Assembly (NCBI GenBank): GCA_032027205.1
Contig: JAVSMN010000001.1
Span: 930,001 to 994,000 of the forward strand
DNA from: Zeimonas sp032027205
GTDB taxonomy: Bacteria > Pseudomonadota > Gammaproteobacteria > Burkholderiales > Burkholderiaceae_E
Length of the DNA stretch: 64,000 nucleotides
Direction of reading: 5' to 3'
A program made the translations under genes and the position numbers. How positions within the stretch are numbered: position 1 is the stretch's first letter; the number at the start of each line of letters is the position of its first letter. Of this stretch, positions 16,186 through 25,290 are shown in pieces. Below the pieces are notes generated by a model, which made no database searches, was not told where the DNA came from, and saw only the letters and a program-made list of their open reading frames with translations.

Positions 16186-17643
16186 ATGTGGCGTCCGCCG
16201 CAAAAGATCAAGTGGAAACCTCGGCCAGGAGCGTGGCCGTCGCGCGAACAGGCGAGCGCTTCACGCCTGTTCTCTCCGCTGCGCTTCGGTCCGCTCGCGC
16301 TCGCCACGCGCACCTGGGTGCCGGCGATGGTGCCCTGGCGCGCCACCGACGACGGCTTCGTTACGCAGGACAACATCGACTGGTACGCGCGCTTCGCCGC
16401 CGGGCGCCCCGGCGCGATCGTGCTCGAAGCCACCGGCATCCGTGACGTTCCGAGCGGCCCGCTGCTGCGCATCGGGCACGACCGCTTCGTGCCTGGATTG
16501 CGGCGCGTGGTCGAGGCCGTACGCGAGGCGAGCGGCGGCGAGACGAAGCTCTTCATCCAGTTGATCGACTTCCTGGCAATTCGTCGCCGACCCGAGCCGG
16601 CCAAGTACCTCGGCCGGCACCTGGCGATCACGGACCGGCATCGGCGCGCACTCGACCTCGTCGGCGCCCCGGAAGCCGTGGTACGCGAGGCGCTGCTCGC
16701 CCTGCCCGAAACGGGGCTCGCCGAAGTGCTCGACGCGCGCGAACTCGAAGCACTGCGCATGGGCGCGCGCGAGCGCGTCACCGACGTCGAACTGCCGCAC
16801 ATCCGCGAACTGCCGCAGGTGCTGCCCGGCCTGTTCGCCGACGCCGCGCGCCGTGCACGCGAAGCCGGCTTCGACGGCGTCGAACTGCACTACGCACACG
16901 CCTACACGATGGCGTCGTTCCTGTCGGCACTGAACACGCGTGACGACGGCTACGGAGGCTCGCGCGAGAACCGCGTGCGGCTACCGCTGGAAGTGCTCGA
17001 GAGCGTGCGGGCCACGGTCGGCGACGACTACGTCGTCGGCTGCCGCTACCTGTCCGAAGACTGCATCGACGGAGGCTCGACGGTCGACGACGCGATCCAC
17101 TTCGGCGTGGCGTTCGCGAAGGCCGGAATGGACTTCCTTTCGCTGTCGCGCGGCGGGAAGTTCGACGATGCGAAGCAGCCGGCGATCGGCGCGTCGGCCT
17201 ATCCGTACACGGGGCCCAGCGGCTACGAATGCATGCCGGCGCACGTATCGGACGAGCGCGGTCCCTTCGGACGGAACTTCGAGCCGTCGGCACGCATCCG
17301 CAATGCAATTCGCGCGGCCGGGCTGTCGACGCCGGTCGTCGTCACCGGCGGCGTGCACGGCTTCGAGCAGGCCGAGGCACTGCTGGCCTCCGACCGCGCC
17401 GACGTCGTCGGCTTCGCCCGCGCAAGCCTGGCCGACCCCGACTGGTTCGTGAAGGTGCGCACCGGCCATGGGGACGCGGTTGCGATGTGCATCTATGCGA
17501 ACTACTGCGAAGCGCTCGACGAGAGGCACGAAGAAGTTACGTGCCAACTGTGGGACCGCACGGCGCTCGACGCGCCGGGAATCCGGAAGACGAAGGACGG
17601 AAAGCGCAGGCTCACGCCGCCCGCGTGGGTCGCTCCGGACTGA
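16186..17643 (+). CDS. Old yellow enzyme-type flavin oxidoreductase
   Basis: A 485-residue FMN-dependent TIM-barrel oxidoreductase related to the one at 13.2-14.7 kb but without its fibronectin domain. Shared blocks are FGPLALATRTWVPAMVPWRA, FDGVELHYAHAYTMASFLSA, NTRDDGYGGSRENRVRLP and VVVTGGVHGFEQAEALLAS. It carries an insertion of about 80 residues after FIQLIDFLAIRRR. The cysteine cluster is incomplete: C-x5-C-x11-C, with alanine where the paralogue has its second cysteine, so an iron-sulfur cluster is doubtful. AGGAG precedes the ATG with a five-base spacer. It is transcribed divergently from the MarR gene across a probable operator and is likely part of the same catabolic pathway. Confidence 0.85.
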   Translation: MWRPPQKIKWKPRPGAWPSREQASASRLFSPLRFGPLALATRTWVPAMVPWRATDDGFVTQDNIDWYARFAAGRPGAIVLEATGIRDVPSGPLLRIGHDRFVPGLRRVVEAVREASGGETKLFIQLIDFLAIRRRPEPAKYLGRHLAITDRHRRALDLVGAPEAVVREALLALPETGLAEVLDARELEALRMGARERVTDVELPHIRELPQVLPGLFADAARRAREAGFDGVELHYAHAYTMASFLSALNTRDDGYGGSRENRVRLPLEVLESVRATVGDDYVVGCRYLSEDCIDGGSTVDDAIHFGVAFAKAGMDFLSLSRGGKFDDAKQPAIGASAYPYTGPSGYECMPAHVSDERGPFGRNFEPSARIRNAIRAAGLSTPVVVTGGVHGFEQAEALLASDRADVVGFARASLADPDWFVKVRTGHGDAVAMCIYANYCEALDERHEEVTCQLWDRTALDAPGIRKTKDGKRRLTPPAWVAPD

Positions 17644-17669
17644 CCGGCTCGATCACGCAGCGCGCAAGG

Positions 17670-19193
17670 CTACTGGAACGCCACTTCCGCGAAGCTGCGC
17701 AGCTTGCGGCTGTGCAACCGATCGACGCCCTGCTCGCGCAACAGTTCCAGCGCGCGCACGCCGATGCGCAGGTGCTGGTCGATGCGCTCGCGGTAGAACC
17801 GATCGGCCATTCCCGGCAACTTGATCTCGCCGTGCAGCGGCTTGTCGCTGACGCATAGCAGCGTCCCGTACGGCACCCGGAAGCGGAAGCCGTTGGCCGC
17901 GATCGTCGCCGACTCCATGTCGAGCGCGATCGCGCGGCTCTGGCTGAACCGGCGCTCCGGAGTGCTCGCAACGCCACGCGACGGCAGCAGTTCCCAGTTG
18001 CGGTTGTCGGTGCTCGCGACGGTGCCCGTGCGCATGAGGCGCTTGAGCTCCTGGTCGCGCAGACCGGTGATCTGGGCTACCGCCGATTCGAGTGCCACCT
18101 GCACTTCGGCGAGCGCCGGAATCGGCACCCACAGCGGCAGCTCCTCGTCGAGCACGTGGTCTTCGCGCACGTATCCGTGCGCCAGCACGTAGTCGCCGAG
18201 CTGTTGCGTGGTGCGCAAGCCGGCGCAGTGACCGAGCATGATCCACGCGTGCGGGCGAAGCACCGCGATGTGATCGGTGATCGTGCGCGCGCTCGACGGA
18301 CCGACGCCGATGTTGACCATCGTGATCCCGCTGCGATCGGCGCGCTTCAGGTGGTACGCGGGCATCTGCGGCAGGCGCGCGGGCGGCGCACCCGCGCTCT
18401 CGTTCGCCCGCTCGCCTGCGTCGCCGCCGGAACGCCCCGGCAAAGGTGCACGCCGCGTGAGCACGTTGCCCGGCTCGACGAAGGATTCATACGCGTGGTT
18501 GCCTTCGGCGTCGGCCATCATCGCGCGGCCGATCTTCACGAACTCGTCCAGATAGAACTGGTAGTTCGTGAACAGAACGAAATTCTGGAAGTGCTCGGGA
18601 TTCGTCCCGGTGTAATGGCGCAGCCGATGCAGCGAGTAGTCGACGCGCGGCGCCGTGAACAGCGCCAGCGGATGCGGCGCGCCGTGCCTCGATTCATGGG
18701 TGCCGTTGGCGATGCCGTCGTCCATCGCTGCCAGATCGGGCAGGTCGAAGACTTCACGCAGCAGGCGCAGGCGCTCGACATCGAGTTGCGCTTCGACGTG
18801 ATCGGCTTCGTGCATCGAGAAGTGCAGCGGAATCGGCTGGCGCCCCGTCCCGACCTCGAGCGGCACGGCATGGTTCTGCAGCAGCAGGCCGAACTGCTCG
18901 AGGTAGTAGTCGCCGAACAGGTCGGGGCGCGTAAGCGTCGTCTCGTACTGCCCCGGCCCGGCAACGAACCCGTAGCTCAGGCGCGAGACGGCGCGCGCGA
19001 AGCTGCCGGTCTGCATGCGCACGTACGGATAGTGCGCACGAATGCGGCGGCCCGGTTCTTCACCGGCGACGAAACGCTGCAGCTCGTCGCGCAGCCACGA
19101 AACGTTCGTGTCGTAGATCGCACGCACGCGCTCCAATGCCGCGGCAGGGTCGTCGAACTGCACGGGAGCGAAATAGGGAGGTTCGGAGCTCAT
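17670..19193 (-). CDS. amn: AMP nucleosidase
   Basis: A 507-residue cytoplasmic enzyme that hydrolyses AMP to adenine and ribose 5-phosphate. The N-terminal AMP-nucleosidase domain (TNVSWLRDELQRFVAG, YPYVRMQTGSFARAVSRL, HFSMHEADHVEAQLD) precedes a C-terminal purine phosphorylase-like domain with MVNIGVGPSSARTITDHIAV, AWIMLGHCAGLR and MESATIAANGFRFRVPYGTL. Its length agrees with the family. The ATG at 19193 begins a conserved N-terminus. It is a single-gene unit, convergent with the old yellow enzyme gene 26 bp away. A role in purine salvage is established for the family. Confidence 0.92.
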   Translation of the reverse strand: MSSEPPYFAPVQFDDPAAALERVRAIYDTNVSWLRDELQRFVAGEEPGRRIRAHYPYVRMQTGSFARAVSRLSYGFVAGPGQYETTLTRPDLFGDYYLEQFGLLLQNHAVPLEVGTGRQPIPLHFSMHEADHVEAQLDVERLRLLREVFDLPDLAAMDDGIANGTHESRHGAPHPLALFTAPRVDYSLHRLRHYTGTNPEHFQNFVLFTNYQFYLDEFVKIGRAMMADAEGNHAYESFVEPGNVLTRRAPLPGRSGGDAGERANESAGAPPARLPQMPAYHLKRADRSGITMVNIGVGPSSARTITDHIAVLRPHAWIMLGHCAGLRTTQQLGDYVLAHGYVREDHVLDEELPLWVPIPALAEVQVALESAVAQITGLRDQELKRLMRTGTVASTDNRNWELLPSRGVASTPERRFSQSRAIALDMESATIAANGFRFRVPYGTLLCVSDKPLHGEIKLPGMADRFYRERIDQHLRIGVRALELLREQGVDRLHSRKLRSFAEVAFQ

Positions 19194-19339
19194 CTGCGCC
19201 GGAGTGGATGACGTTATGCTCTGTGAGCATGCCGCAAAGCCTCGTCATGCGCACGGCACCCCTTCCGGACGGGCTTGCGATTTGCCATCGCCGACAGGCG
19301 GAACGGCGGAAGCGATCCTGCTTCATGGGAGATTCGGAA

Positions 19340-20344
19340 ATGAAAGCGACGCTGAGGCTGTTCGTTTCTTTCGCCGCCGGCCTCGTGCTCGCGGCGCACG
19401 CGTGGGCGCTTCCGTTCAGCGCCCTCTATGCGTTCGGCGACAGTCTCTCGGATGCGGGCGCCAATCCGTCGGCCGTGATGAGCATCTACAAGCTGCTCGG
19501 CGACTGCGACCCGCTGCACCCGTGCCCGCCCTACTTCGACGGGCGCTACTCGAACGGCCCGGTCGCAGTGGAGCGCCTGGCCGATGCCGTCCTGCCCGGC
19601 GGGGCGAATCCAGGCAACTTCTTCAGCTTTGCGGTCGCCGGCTCGACGAGCGGGATCGGCAATTTAGGCGACAGCGGGTCGGCGACCACGGTCGGCCAGC
19701 ACGGCCTTCCCGGGATGGCACAGCAACTGCTCGCCTACGAGAGCGCGTCGAAAGGAATTGCCGATCCCGGCGCGCTGTATTTCGTCTGGGGCGGCGCCAA
19801 CGACCTCCTTACCGCCAATTCGCCGATTGTCGCTGCACAGAACATCGCCGACTACGTCGCGCTGCTGGCGGGGATGGGCGCTCGCCACATCCTGGTGCCG
19901 AATCTTCCCGACCTCGCGTTGACACCTTTCGCACGCGAGGCCGATCTGCAATTGGTCGCGCACGGGTTCTCGATGCAGTTCAACGATACGCTTGCCGCTT
20001 TGCTGGCCGGGCTGGATGCATCACTGCCGGCGGACGTCATCGCGTTCGACACCTTCGGACTGCTGAACGCGGTCGTCGCGAATCCGGCCGCCTTCGGTTT
20101 CACCGATGCGATGCAGGCATGCCTCGTGTCGACAACGGCGATGTGCGCCAACCCGGATGCGTTCGTCTTCTGGGACGGATTCCATCCGACGGCAGCCGCG
20201 CATGCGGTCATCGCCGAGGGCTTCGCCCGTGCGGTACCCGAACCCGCGAGCGTGCTGTTGCTGGCCGTCGGAATACTGGCACTTGCTGGGTCCACGCCGC
20301 GCACAGCGAACTGGCGAGCGCCAGCCCGCACGCGACGAGCATAA
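19340..20344 (+). CDS. GDSL-type esterase/lipase with PEP-CTERM sorting signal
   Basis: A 334-residue exported hydrolase. After a signal peptide (MKATLRLFVSFAAGLVLAAH) comes the SGNH/GDSL block FGDSLSDAG (nucleophile serine), then FFSFAVAGSTSG, the GGAND block WGGANDLL and the catalytic D-x-x-H in FWDGFHPTAAAH. The C-terminus has the exosortase recognition motif VPEPAS, a hydrophobic helix (VLLLAVGILALAGS) and basic residues, which predict sorting to the cell surface by the exosortase/PEP-CTERM system. The tail after the helix is about 17 residues longer than usual and overlaps the convergent MFS gene by 137 bp. The ATG at 19340 follows GGGAG with eight bases between. Confidence 0.85.
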   Translation: MKATLRLFVSFAAGLVLAAHAWALPFSALYAFGDSLSDAGANPSAVMSIYKLLGDCDPLHPCPPYFDGRYSNGPVAVERLADAVLPGGANPGNFFSFAVAGSTSGIGNLGDSGSATTVGQHGLPGMAQQLLAYESASKGIADPGALYFVWGGANDLLTANSPIVAAQNIADYVALLAGMGARHILVPNLPDLALTPFAREADLQLVAHGFSMQFNDTLAALLAGLDASLPADVIAFDTFGLLNAVVANPAAFGFTDAMQACLVSTTAMCANPDAFVFWDGFHPTAAAHAVIAEGFARAVPEPASVLLLAVGILALAGSTPRTANWRAPARTRRA

Positions 20345-21845
20345 CGACGCGAAAGCCGTGCAGGAACGCCGCGTCGTAGGCGAACTGCACGGCGTGACGG
20401 GCGAAACCCTGCAACTCTTCCGGCACGCGCGCCTCGGCCAGCGCGGGCGCCTGCGCCATGATCGCCGCGCGCACATCGGGCGCGATGCGCAGCGCATCGA
20501 GGCGCGCTTGGAGCGAGGCGCCGAAAACCCCGACGGCGAGCGCGCCCAGCAGCGCCACCGCCAGCATCCCGGCGATTCGCGCCACCGCGTTGTTGATGCC
20601 CGACGCCGTTCCGGCGTGGCGATCGTCCACCGAACTCATGACGACCGTCGTCAACGGAGCGACGCTGATCGCCATGCCCAGCCCGAGCACGACCATCGCA
20701 GGGAAGAAGGTCGTCCAGTACGAGGCGGCGATCCCGGGCGCGGCGAGCAGCGCGAAACCGACGGCCGCGATCACCGGCCCCACGATCAACGGAGTGCGCG
20801 CGCCGTACCGCTCGACCAGTCCGCCCGACCAGCGCGACAGCGAGCCCATCACCAACGTGAGCGGCAGGAATGCCGCGCCCGTGGTCGTTGCCGAGTAGCC
20901 CTGCAGGCGGATCAGATTGAACGGCAGGAAGAACATCGCGCCGCCCAGCGCGCAATAGAGCAACAGCGTCATCACGTTGGCGCCGGCGAAGTTGCGCGAC
21001 GCGAACAGATCGAGCGGCATCATCGGAGCGCGCGCCGCGCGCTGCGACCACACGAACGCAACGAGCAGCAGTACGCCGGTTGCGAGCGCAGCGAGCACCG
21101 CGGAGTTCGTCCAGCCCCGCTCGGCGGCATCGGTCAACCCCCAGCACAACGCGCCGAGACCCGAGGTCGCGAGAAGCGCGCCGCGCCAGTCGAGCGGCGC
21201 TCGTTCAGCCGCGCCGCGAAACTCGGGCACGCGCAGGAATGCCGCCGCCAGCGCGACTACCGCCACCGGGACGTTGACGAAGAAGATTGCGCGCCAGCTG
21301 AAAGCATCGACGAGCCAGCCGCCGAGCACCGGACCGAGCGCGGTGGTCAGCGCCGAGAAGCCTGCCCAGGTGCCGATCGCGCGACCGCGCTCGTCCTTCG
21401 GATACGCGGCGCTGACCAGCGCGAGACTGGTAGGCACGAGCAACGCGCCGCCGATCCCTTGCGCCGCACGCGCAGCGACGAGCGCCTCGACGCCGGGCGC
21501 GAGCGCGCACGCGACCGAAGCGAGCGTGAACACGACGACGCCGACGACGAATACGCGGCGTCGCCCGAATCGATCGCCTGCCAAGCCGCCGACGAGGATC
21601 AGCGCACCGAGCATCAGCAGGTAGGCATTGACCACCCATTGCACGCCGCGCATCGACACGCCGAGCTCCGACTGCAGCGCGGGCAGCGCAACACTGACCA
21701 CCGACCCATCGAGGAATGCCATGCTCGAGCCGATGATCGAGGCGGCCAGCACCCACCGTCGCGCTCGTTCGGGACACGACGAGGTCGCAGAGTCGCCGGC
21801 ACGCAGGACGCCTTCGTCGCACGGCGCGGCGCCGTGCGCGATCAC
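20208..21845 (-). CDS. MFS drug:H+ antiporter, DHA2 (14-TM) family
   Basis: A 545-residue proton-driven efflux pump of the DHA2 family. Motif A is GGLAGDRFGRRRVF, motif D1-like sequence SSMAFLDGSVVSVALPALQS lies in helix 1, and motif C-like GTWAGFSALTTALGPVLGG lies in helix 5. Hydropathy fits 14 helices. It starts with GTG at 21845, overlapping the stop of the ACP-GNAT gene by four bases. The last 30 residues (Arg-rich, PVFRRPATARSRVRV) are not membrane-like and overlap the end of the GDSL gene, so the original stop may have been lost. The substrate is unknown. Confidence 0.85.
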   Translation of the reverse strand: MIAHGAAPCDEGVLRAGDSATSSCPERARRWVLAASIIGSSMAFLDGSVVSVALPALQSELGVSMRGVQWVVNAYLLMLGALILVGGLAGDRFGRRRVFVVGVVVFTLASVACALAPGVEALVAARAAQGIGGALLVPTSLALVSAAYPKDERGRAIGTWAGFSALTTALGPVLGGWLVDAFSWRAIFFVNVPVAVVALAAAFLRVPEFRGAAERAPLDWRGALLATSGLGALCWGLTDAAERGWTNSAVLAALATGVLLLVAFVWSQRAARAPMMPLDLFASRNFAGANVMTLLLYCALGGAMFFLPFNLIRLQGYSATTTGAAFLPLTLVMGSLSRWSGGLVERYGARTPLIVGPVIAAVGFALLAAPGIAASYWTTFFPAMVVLGLGMAISVAPLTTVVMSSVDDRHAGTASGINNAVARIAGMLAVALLGALAVGVFGASLQARLDALRIAPDVRAAIMAQAPALAEARVPEELQGFARHAVQFAYDAAFLHGFRVVMLVACGLALASSLCAAWTQQVPVFRRPATARSRVRVPHGRSPRR

Positions 21846-22666
21846 CTTCGCTCCTTCAGCGACAGCACGATGCGCACGGTATCGCCGTCCTGCCCGTCGC
21901 GCCTCGATTCGAAACCGAGCCGGCGGGCGACATCGAGCATCGCGCGGTTCGTTCGCAGGACGAATCCCTCCATCGTGACCAGTCCGCGGCGCCTGGCCGT
22001 ATCGACGAGCCGGTGCATCAGGATCCCGGCCAGCCCGCTGCGACGCCAGGCATCGGCGATCACGATCGCGAACTCGCAGCCGGCGCCCGTCGCGTCCACG
22101 CCGTAACGCGCGACGCCGACGATCTCCTCGTCATCACCACGGGGGACGGTCGCCGCCAGCGCAAGATCGCGCGCCTGGTCGACCTCGGTGAGCGAACGCA
22201 GCTTGGCGATCGATATCTCGCTCGCGACGGCCATGAATCGTTGATAGCGAGCATCGTCCGAGAGGTCGCGCAGAAAGGCCGCCTCGCGCTCCACGTCGTG
22301 TGGGCCGAGCGGACGCACGGTGACCTCCGCCTTGCCGACGAGGTGTCGCGCCGCGCGTGGCAGCGCGTGCGGCTCCGAAGGTGCCGTAGTCGACGACGTG
22401 GACGCATCGTCTATCCGGCGGGCGGCGACGTGCGCAACGAGTTCGTCGAGCGTGTCCAGGCGACCCAACTCGGATTCCGACAGCGGCATGGACAGTCGCT
22501 GCTCGAGCGCGTCGAGCACGTTGAGCCAGTCCATCGAGTCCAGATCGACCTGCTCGCGCAAAGGCAGGTCCGGACGGATGTTGCGCAGCTCCACGCCGGG
22601 CGCTACGGCCTCGATCGCGCCGACAATGGCGGCACGAATGCCGTCCGGGCCGGTGAGTTCGGGCAT
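21842..22666 (-). CDS. Acyl-carrier-protein domain fused to GNAT acetyltransferase
   Basis: A 274-residue two-domain protein. Residues 1-85 are an acyl carrier domain: LPLREQVDLDSMDWLNVLDA contains the serine (in DSMD) that normally carries phosphopantetheine. After a low-complexity linker (STSSTTAPSEP), residues about 110-274 are a GNAT domain (CEFAIVIADAWRRSGLAGIL with the acetyl-CoA loop, ARRRGLVTMEGFVLRTN). The fusion suggests that the GNAT acts on, or takes its acyl group from, the tethered carrier. It is followed, with a four-base overlap, by an efflux pump and preceded 32 bp upstream by a DUF3237 gene. Biochemical role unknown. Confidence 0.8.
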   Translation of the reverse strand: MPELTGPDGIRAAIVGAIEAVAPGVELRNIRPDLPLREQVDLDSMDWLNVLDALEQRLSMPLSESELGRLDTLDELVAHVAARRIDDASTSSTTAPSEPHALPRAARHLVGKAEVTVRPLGPHDVEREAAFLRDLSDDARYQRFMAVASEISIAKLRSLTEVDQARDLALAATVPRGDDEEIVGVARYGVDATGAGCEFAIVIADAWRRSGLAGILMHRLVDTARRRGLVTMEGFVLRTNRAMLDVARRLGFESRRDGQDGDTVRIVLSLKERR

Positions 22667-22698
22667 GCGGTCTGCGCTCCTTCAGTTCGACGCCGGCA

Positions 22699-23211
22699 TT
22701 ACCCGAGCTCGAACACGCGCAACTCGACCCGCTCCGGGCGTCGCGCGCCGGTTCCGACGAACAGCCGCTCCATCATCCAAGCGAGCGACGGCGCCGACGT
22801 CTCGAACCGCGGCACGCAGCGGAAATAGACGAGCGACGGATCGACCGGCTCGCCGCGCGCAAGCTTCGCAATCGTCTCGGGCGAGCCGCTGCGCAACGCC
22901 AGGTTCTCGACGTAGACGCGGTCGCCTGCGTCGGTCTCGATCACGTAGCGCGCTTCGAGGCGCGCCGCGCGATCGCCGACGAGCAACTGGAAGTCGGCGC
23001 CGCCCGGCAGCACCCGCCCCTGCCAGGCGCCGTTCGCATGCTCGCAGAGCACGCGACCACCCGTGATGGGAATCACGCGGCGGTGGCCGTAGCCGAAGGA
23101 GGAAGCCGATGGACCGACTTCGATCGGCGCGCCGACTTCGACGTCTAACCGCAGGCAAGGCCGCAACTCGGGAGCGGAAAGCCCCGGGAAGGACGCAATG
23201 TTCTCGTTCAT
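22699..23211 (-). CDS. DUF3237 domain protein
   Basis: A 170-residue cytoplasmic protein of the DUF3237 family, a beta-barrel-like fold of unknown function common in proteobacteria near aromatic and steroid catabolism genes. Family features are GHRRVIPITGGRV, LPGGADFQLLV, LEARYVIETDAGDRVYVEN and YFRCVPRFETSAPSLAWM. It has no signal peptide. It is the likely first gene of a unit with the ACP-GNAT fusion and the efflux pump. The start at 23211 fits the family, and a longer frame starting at 23230 is out of register. Confidence 0.82.
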   Translation of the reverse strand: MNENIASFPGLSAPELRPCLRLDVEVGAPIEVGPSASSFGYGHRRVIPITGGRVLCEHANGAWQGRVLPGGADFQLLVGDRAARLEARYVIETDAGDRVYVENLALRSGSPETIAKLARGEPVDPSLVYFRCVPRFETSAPSLAWMMERLFVGTGARRPERVELRVFELG

Positions 23212-23429
23212 CGATGCGCTTCCAATTCAACGTGCTCGCTCGGATCGACTGGATGTCGACGCAGCGGATGAACTGGATCGTAGCGAACCGCGCGCGGCCT
23301 CGCTCACCGCAGCGCGCACGCGACGCGACGGAACAGCGTCCGGAATGCGCCTCTTGACCCTGTCATGATGGGGAAAGTCGCCCCCCTTCGGGGCAAGCTT
23401 CATTGCCCGACGAAAACAGGAACGGAAAC

Positions 23430-24098
23430 ATGTCTCGAAGACGCGTTCTCGTCGCCGCGCTGGGCTTCGCCGCCAGCGCTGCGCTGCCCGCGGCGCCCGC
23501 ATTCGCGCAGGCGCCTTCGTCGCACCGTCATCGCTTCGGCAACGCCGAACGCTGGGCGCAGGTGTTCGACGATCCGAAGCGCGACGTCTGGCAGAAACCC
23601 GACGATGTGCTGCGCGCGCTCGCGCTTGCGCCCGATGCCGTCGTAGCGGACCTCGGTGCGGGCACCGGTTACTTCGCGGTGCGGCTCGCTCGCGTGCTCC
23701 CCACCGGCCGCGTCTACGGTGTCGACATCGAACCGGACATGGTCCGCTACCTGGGCGACCGCGCCAAGCGCGAGCACCTCGACAACATCGTCGCCCTCCA
23801 GGGGACGCGCGACGATCCCAACCTGCCGGAGAAGGTCGACCTGATCCTGCTGGTCGATGTCTACCATCACATCGACGAGCGCGAGCAGTACTTCCGCAGC
23901 CTCGGCGACGACCTGAGTGCAGGCGGCCGCATCGCGATCATCGATTTCCGGCCCGACTCGCCGACCGGTCCGCCGACGAACGCACGCATTCCCGCCGATC
24001 GCGTGAAGGACGAATTGAAGCGCGCCGGTTACGCGCTCACGCAGGAACACACCTTCCTGCCGAACCAGTACTTCCTGGTGTTCGAGCGCGCAGGCTGA
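23430..24098 (+). CDS. Exported (Tat-signal) SAM-dependent methyltransferase-like protein
   Basis: A 222-residue protein. Residues 1-27 are a twin-arginine-type signal (MSRRRVLVAALGFAASAALP, AFA cleavage site). The rest is a class I SAM-methyltransferase fold: motif I VVADLGAGTGYFAVRLA, motif II-like VYGVDIEPDMV, motif IV LILLVDVYHHI and motif VI GGRIAIIDFRPDS. SAM is not known to be plentiful outside the cytoplasm, so either the leader is a membrane anchor, the protein is exported with cofactor, or it is a repurposed fold. The ATG at 23430 is chosen because the leader starts there and AGGAAC lies upstream. It is a single gene, convergent with the L,D-transpeptidase. Confidence 0.78.
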   Translation: MSRRRVLVAALGFAASAALPAAPAFAQAPSSHRHRFGNAERWAQVFDDPKRDVWQKPDDVLRALALAPDAVVADLGAGTGYFAVRLARVLPTGRVYGVDIEPDMVRYLGDRAKREHLDNIVALQGTRDDPNLPEKVDLILLVDVYHHIDEREQYFRSLGDDLSAGGRIAIIDFRPDSPTGPPTNARIPADRVKDELKRAGYALTQEHTFLPNQYFLVFERAG

Positions 24099-24116
24099 TC
24101 CAGATTCGGCTCGAGA

Positions 24117-25187
24117 TCAGTACACGACGACCCGATCGCCCACCTTCACCTGCTCGTACAGCCACTTGGCGACCTGGTAGTCGCGCAACTGGCTGCAGCC
24201 GTGCGAGCCGCTCTCGTAGCCCTTGTCGGCGAAGTCCTGCGAGAAGTGGACGGCGACGTTGCCCTCGTAAAAGATCGCGTAGGGCATCGGCGTGCGCTCA
24301 CCGAAGATCTTCGAGATCGTGTCGCTGTTCTTGTACCAGACGCGAAACTCGCCTTCGGGACTCTCCCAGCCGGGCCGCGCGAAACGCGCTTCGCGCGTGA
24401 ACTTCACTTCGCCGTTGACGACGTAGGACATCACGCGCTGCTGCCGCGAGATGCAGATCACCTTGCCCTCCGCGCAGCGCGGGTCGAGTTCCTGCGTCAG
24501 CGCGCTGGCCGGCGGGGCATTGAAGAGGTCGGCGTAGCGCGGATTACGCGTGCGCCCCACCAGCGGCACCCAGGCGCGCTCGTCCATCACGTCGCTCGGG
24601 GCGAGGCCCGCACGGGCGCGCCACGCTTCGATCGCCTGGCGAGTGGCGTCGTCGAAGTTGCCGTCCACTGCGCCCTGGTACAAGCCGACTTGTCGCAGCC
24701 GATGCTGCAACTCCCGCACGAAACCCTGCTGGGCGGGGGCGGTGAACCACGGCCCGATGTCGCGGTTGTTCAGTTCGGCCTCGGTAGGGGAACGCGAGCG
24801 TTCGAGCAGCACGTTCCACGTCGTCGAATCGACCACGCCGGTGATGGGCAGGCCGCTGTCGCGCTGCAGCTTCTGCACCCCTTCACGCGTGAGCGCACCG
24901 AAGCGGTCGTCGACGTTGTCGACGGCCAGGTACTTCGCGTGGCGCAGCCGCACCTGCAGTTCTCGCACGAGAGGCGACCGCATGCGAAAGCGCAGCTCCG
25001 GCTCGGTCGCCTCGGGCGTCACCCGGCTGCCGGGTGCAACATCGTTTGCGCGAAGCGTTGCGTGCGCGGACGCCAGTTCGATGTGGCCCTGCGCGCCGTT
25101 CGCGTATCCGGCCCACGCGCCGAAGCCGAGGACAACCCCCAGGACCGAGGCGAGCCGGGCGCGAGAAGAAAAGTGCGTGGAACTCAT
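24117..25187 (-). CDS. L,D-transpeptidase with two peptidoglycan-binding domains
   Basis: A 356-residue exported cell-wall enzyme. An N-terminal signal/anchor (residues 9-32) is followed by two PG_binding_1 domains (SPLVRELQVRLRHAKYLAVD with FGALTREGVQKLQRDSGLP, and FVRELQHRLRQVGLYQGAVD with FDDATRQAIEAWRA). A YkuD catalytic domain at residues about 235-356 (ISRQQRVMSYVVNGEV) carries the active-site signature HFSQDFADKG-YESGSHGCSQL with catalytic Cys in SHGC. It forms 3-3 cross-links or attaches proteins to peptidoglycan. The length agrees with two-domain members. It stands alone. Confidence 0.9.
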   Translation of the reverse strand: MSSTHFSSRARLASVLGVVLGFGAWAGYANGAQGHIELASAHATLRANDVAPGSRVTPEATEPELRFRMRSPLVRELQVRLRHAKYLAVDNVDDRFGALTREGVQKLQRDSGLPITGVVDSTTWNVLLERSRSPTEAELNNRDIGPWFTAPAQQGFVRELQHRLRQVGLYQGAVDGNFDDATRQAIEAWRARAGLAPSDVMDERAWVPLVGRTRNPRYADLFNAPPASALTQELDPRCAEGKVICISRQQRVMSYVVNGEVKFTREARFARPGWESPEGEFRVWYKNSDTISKIFGERTPMPYAIFYEGNVAVHFSQDFADKGYESGSHGCSQLRDYQVAKWLYEQVKVGDRVVVY

Positions 25188-25290
25188 TACGATGCGGTGT
25201 GCCGAACCCGATGCAGCATTATTTCATCCGATCGGATTCCATTCACCGCCTCCGTTGCGATCACCGCGCCGTCACAACGGTGTCCCGCGC

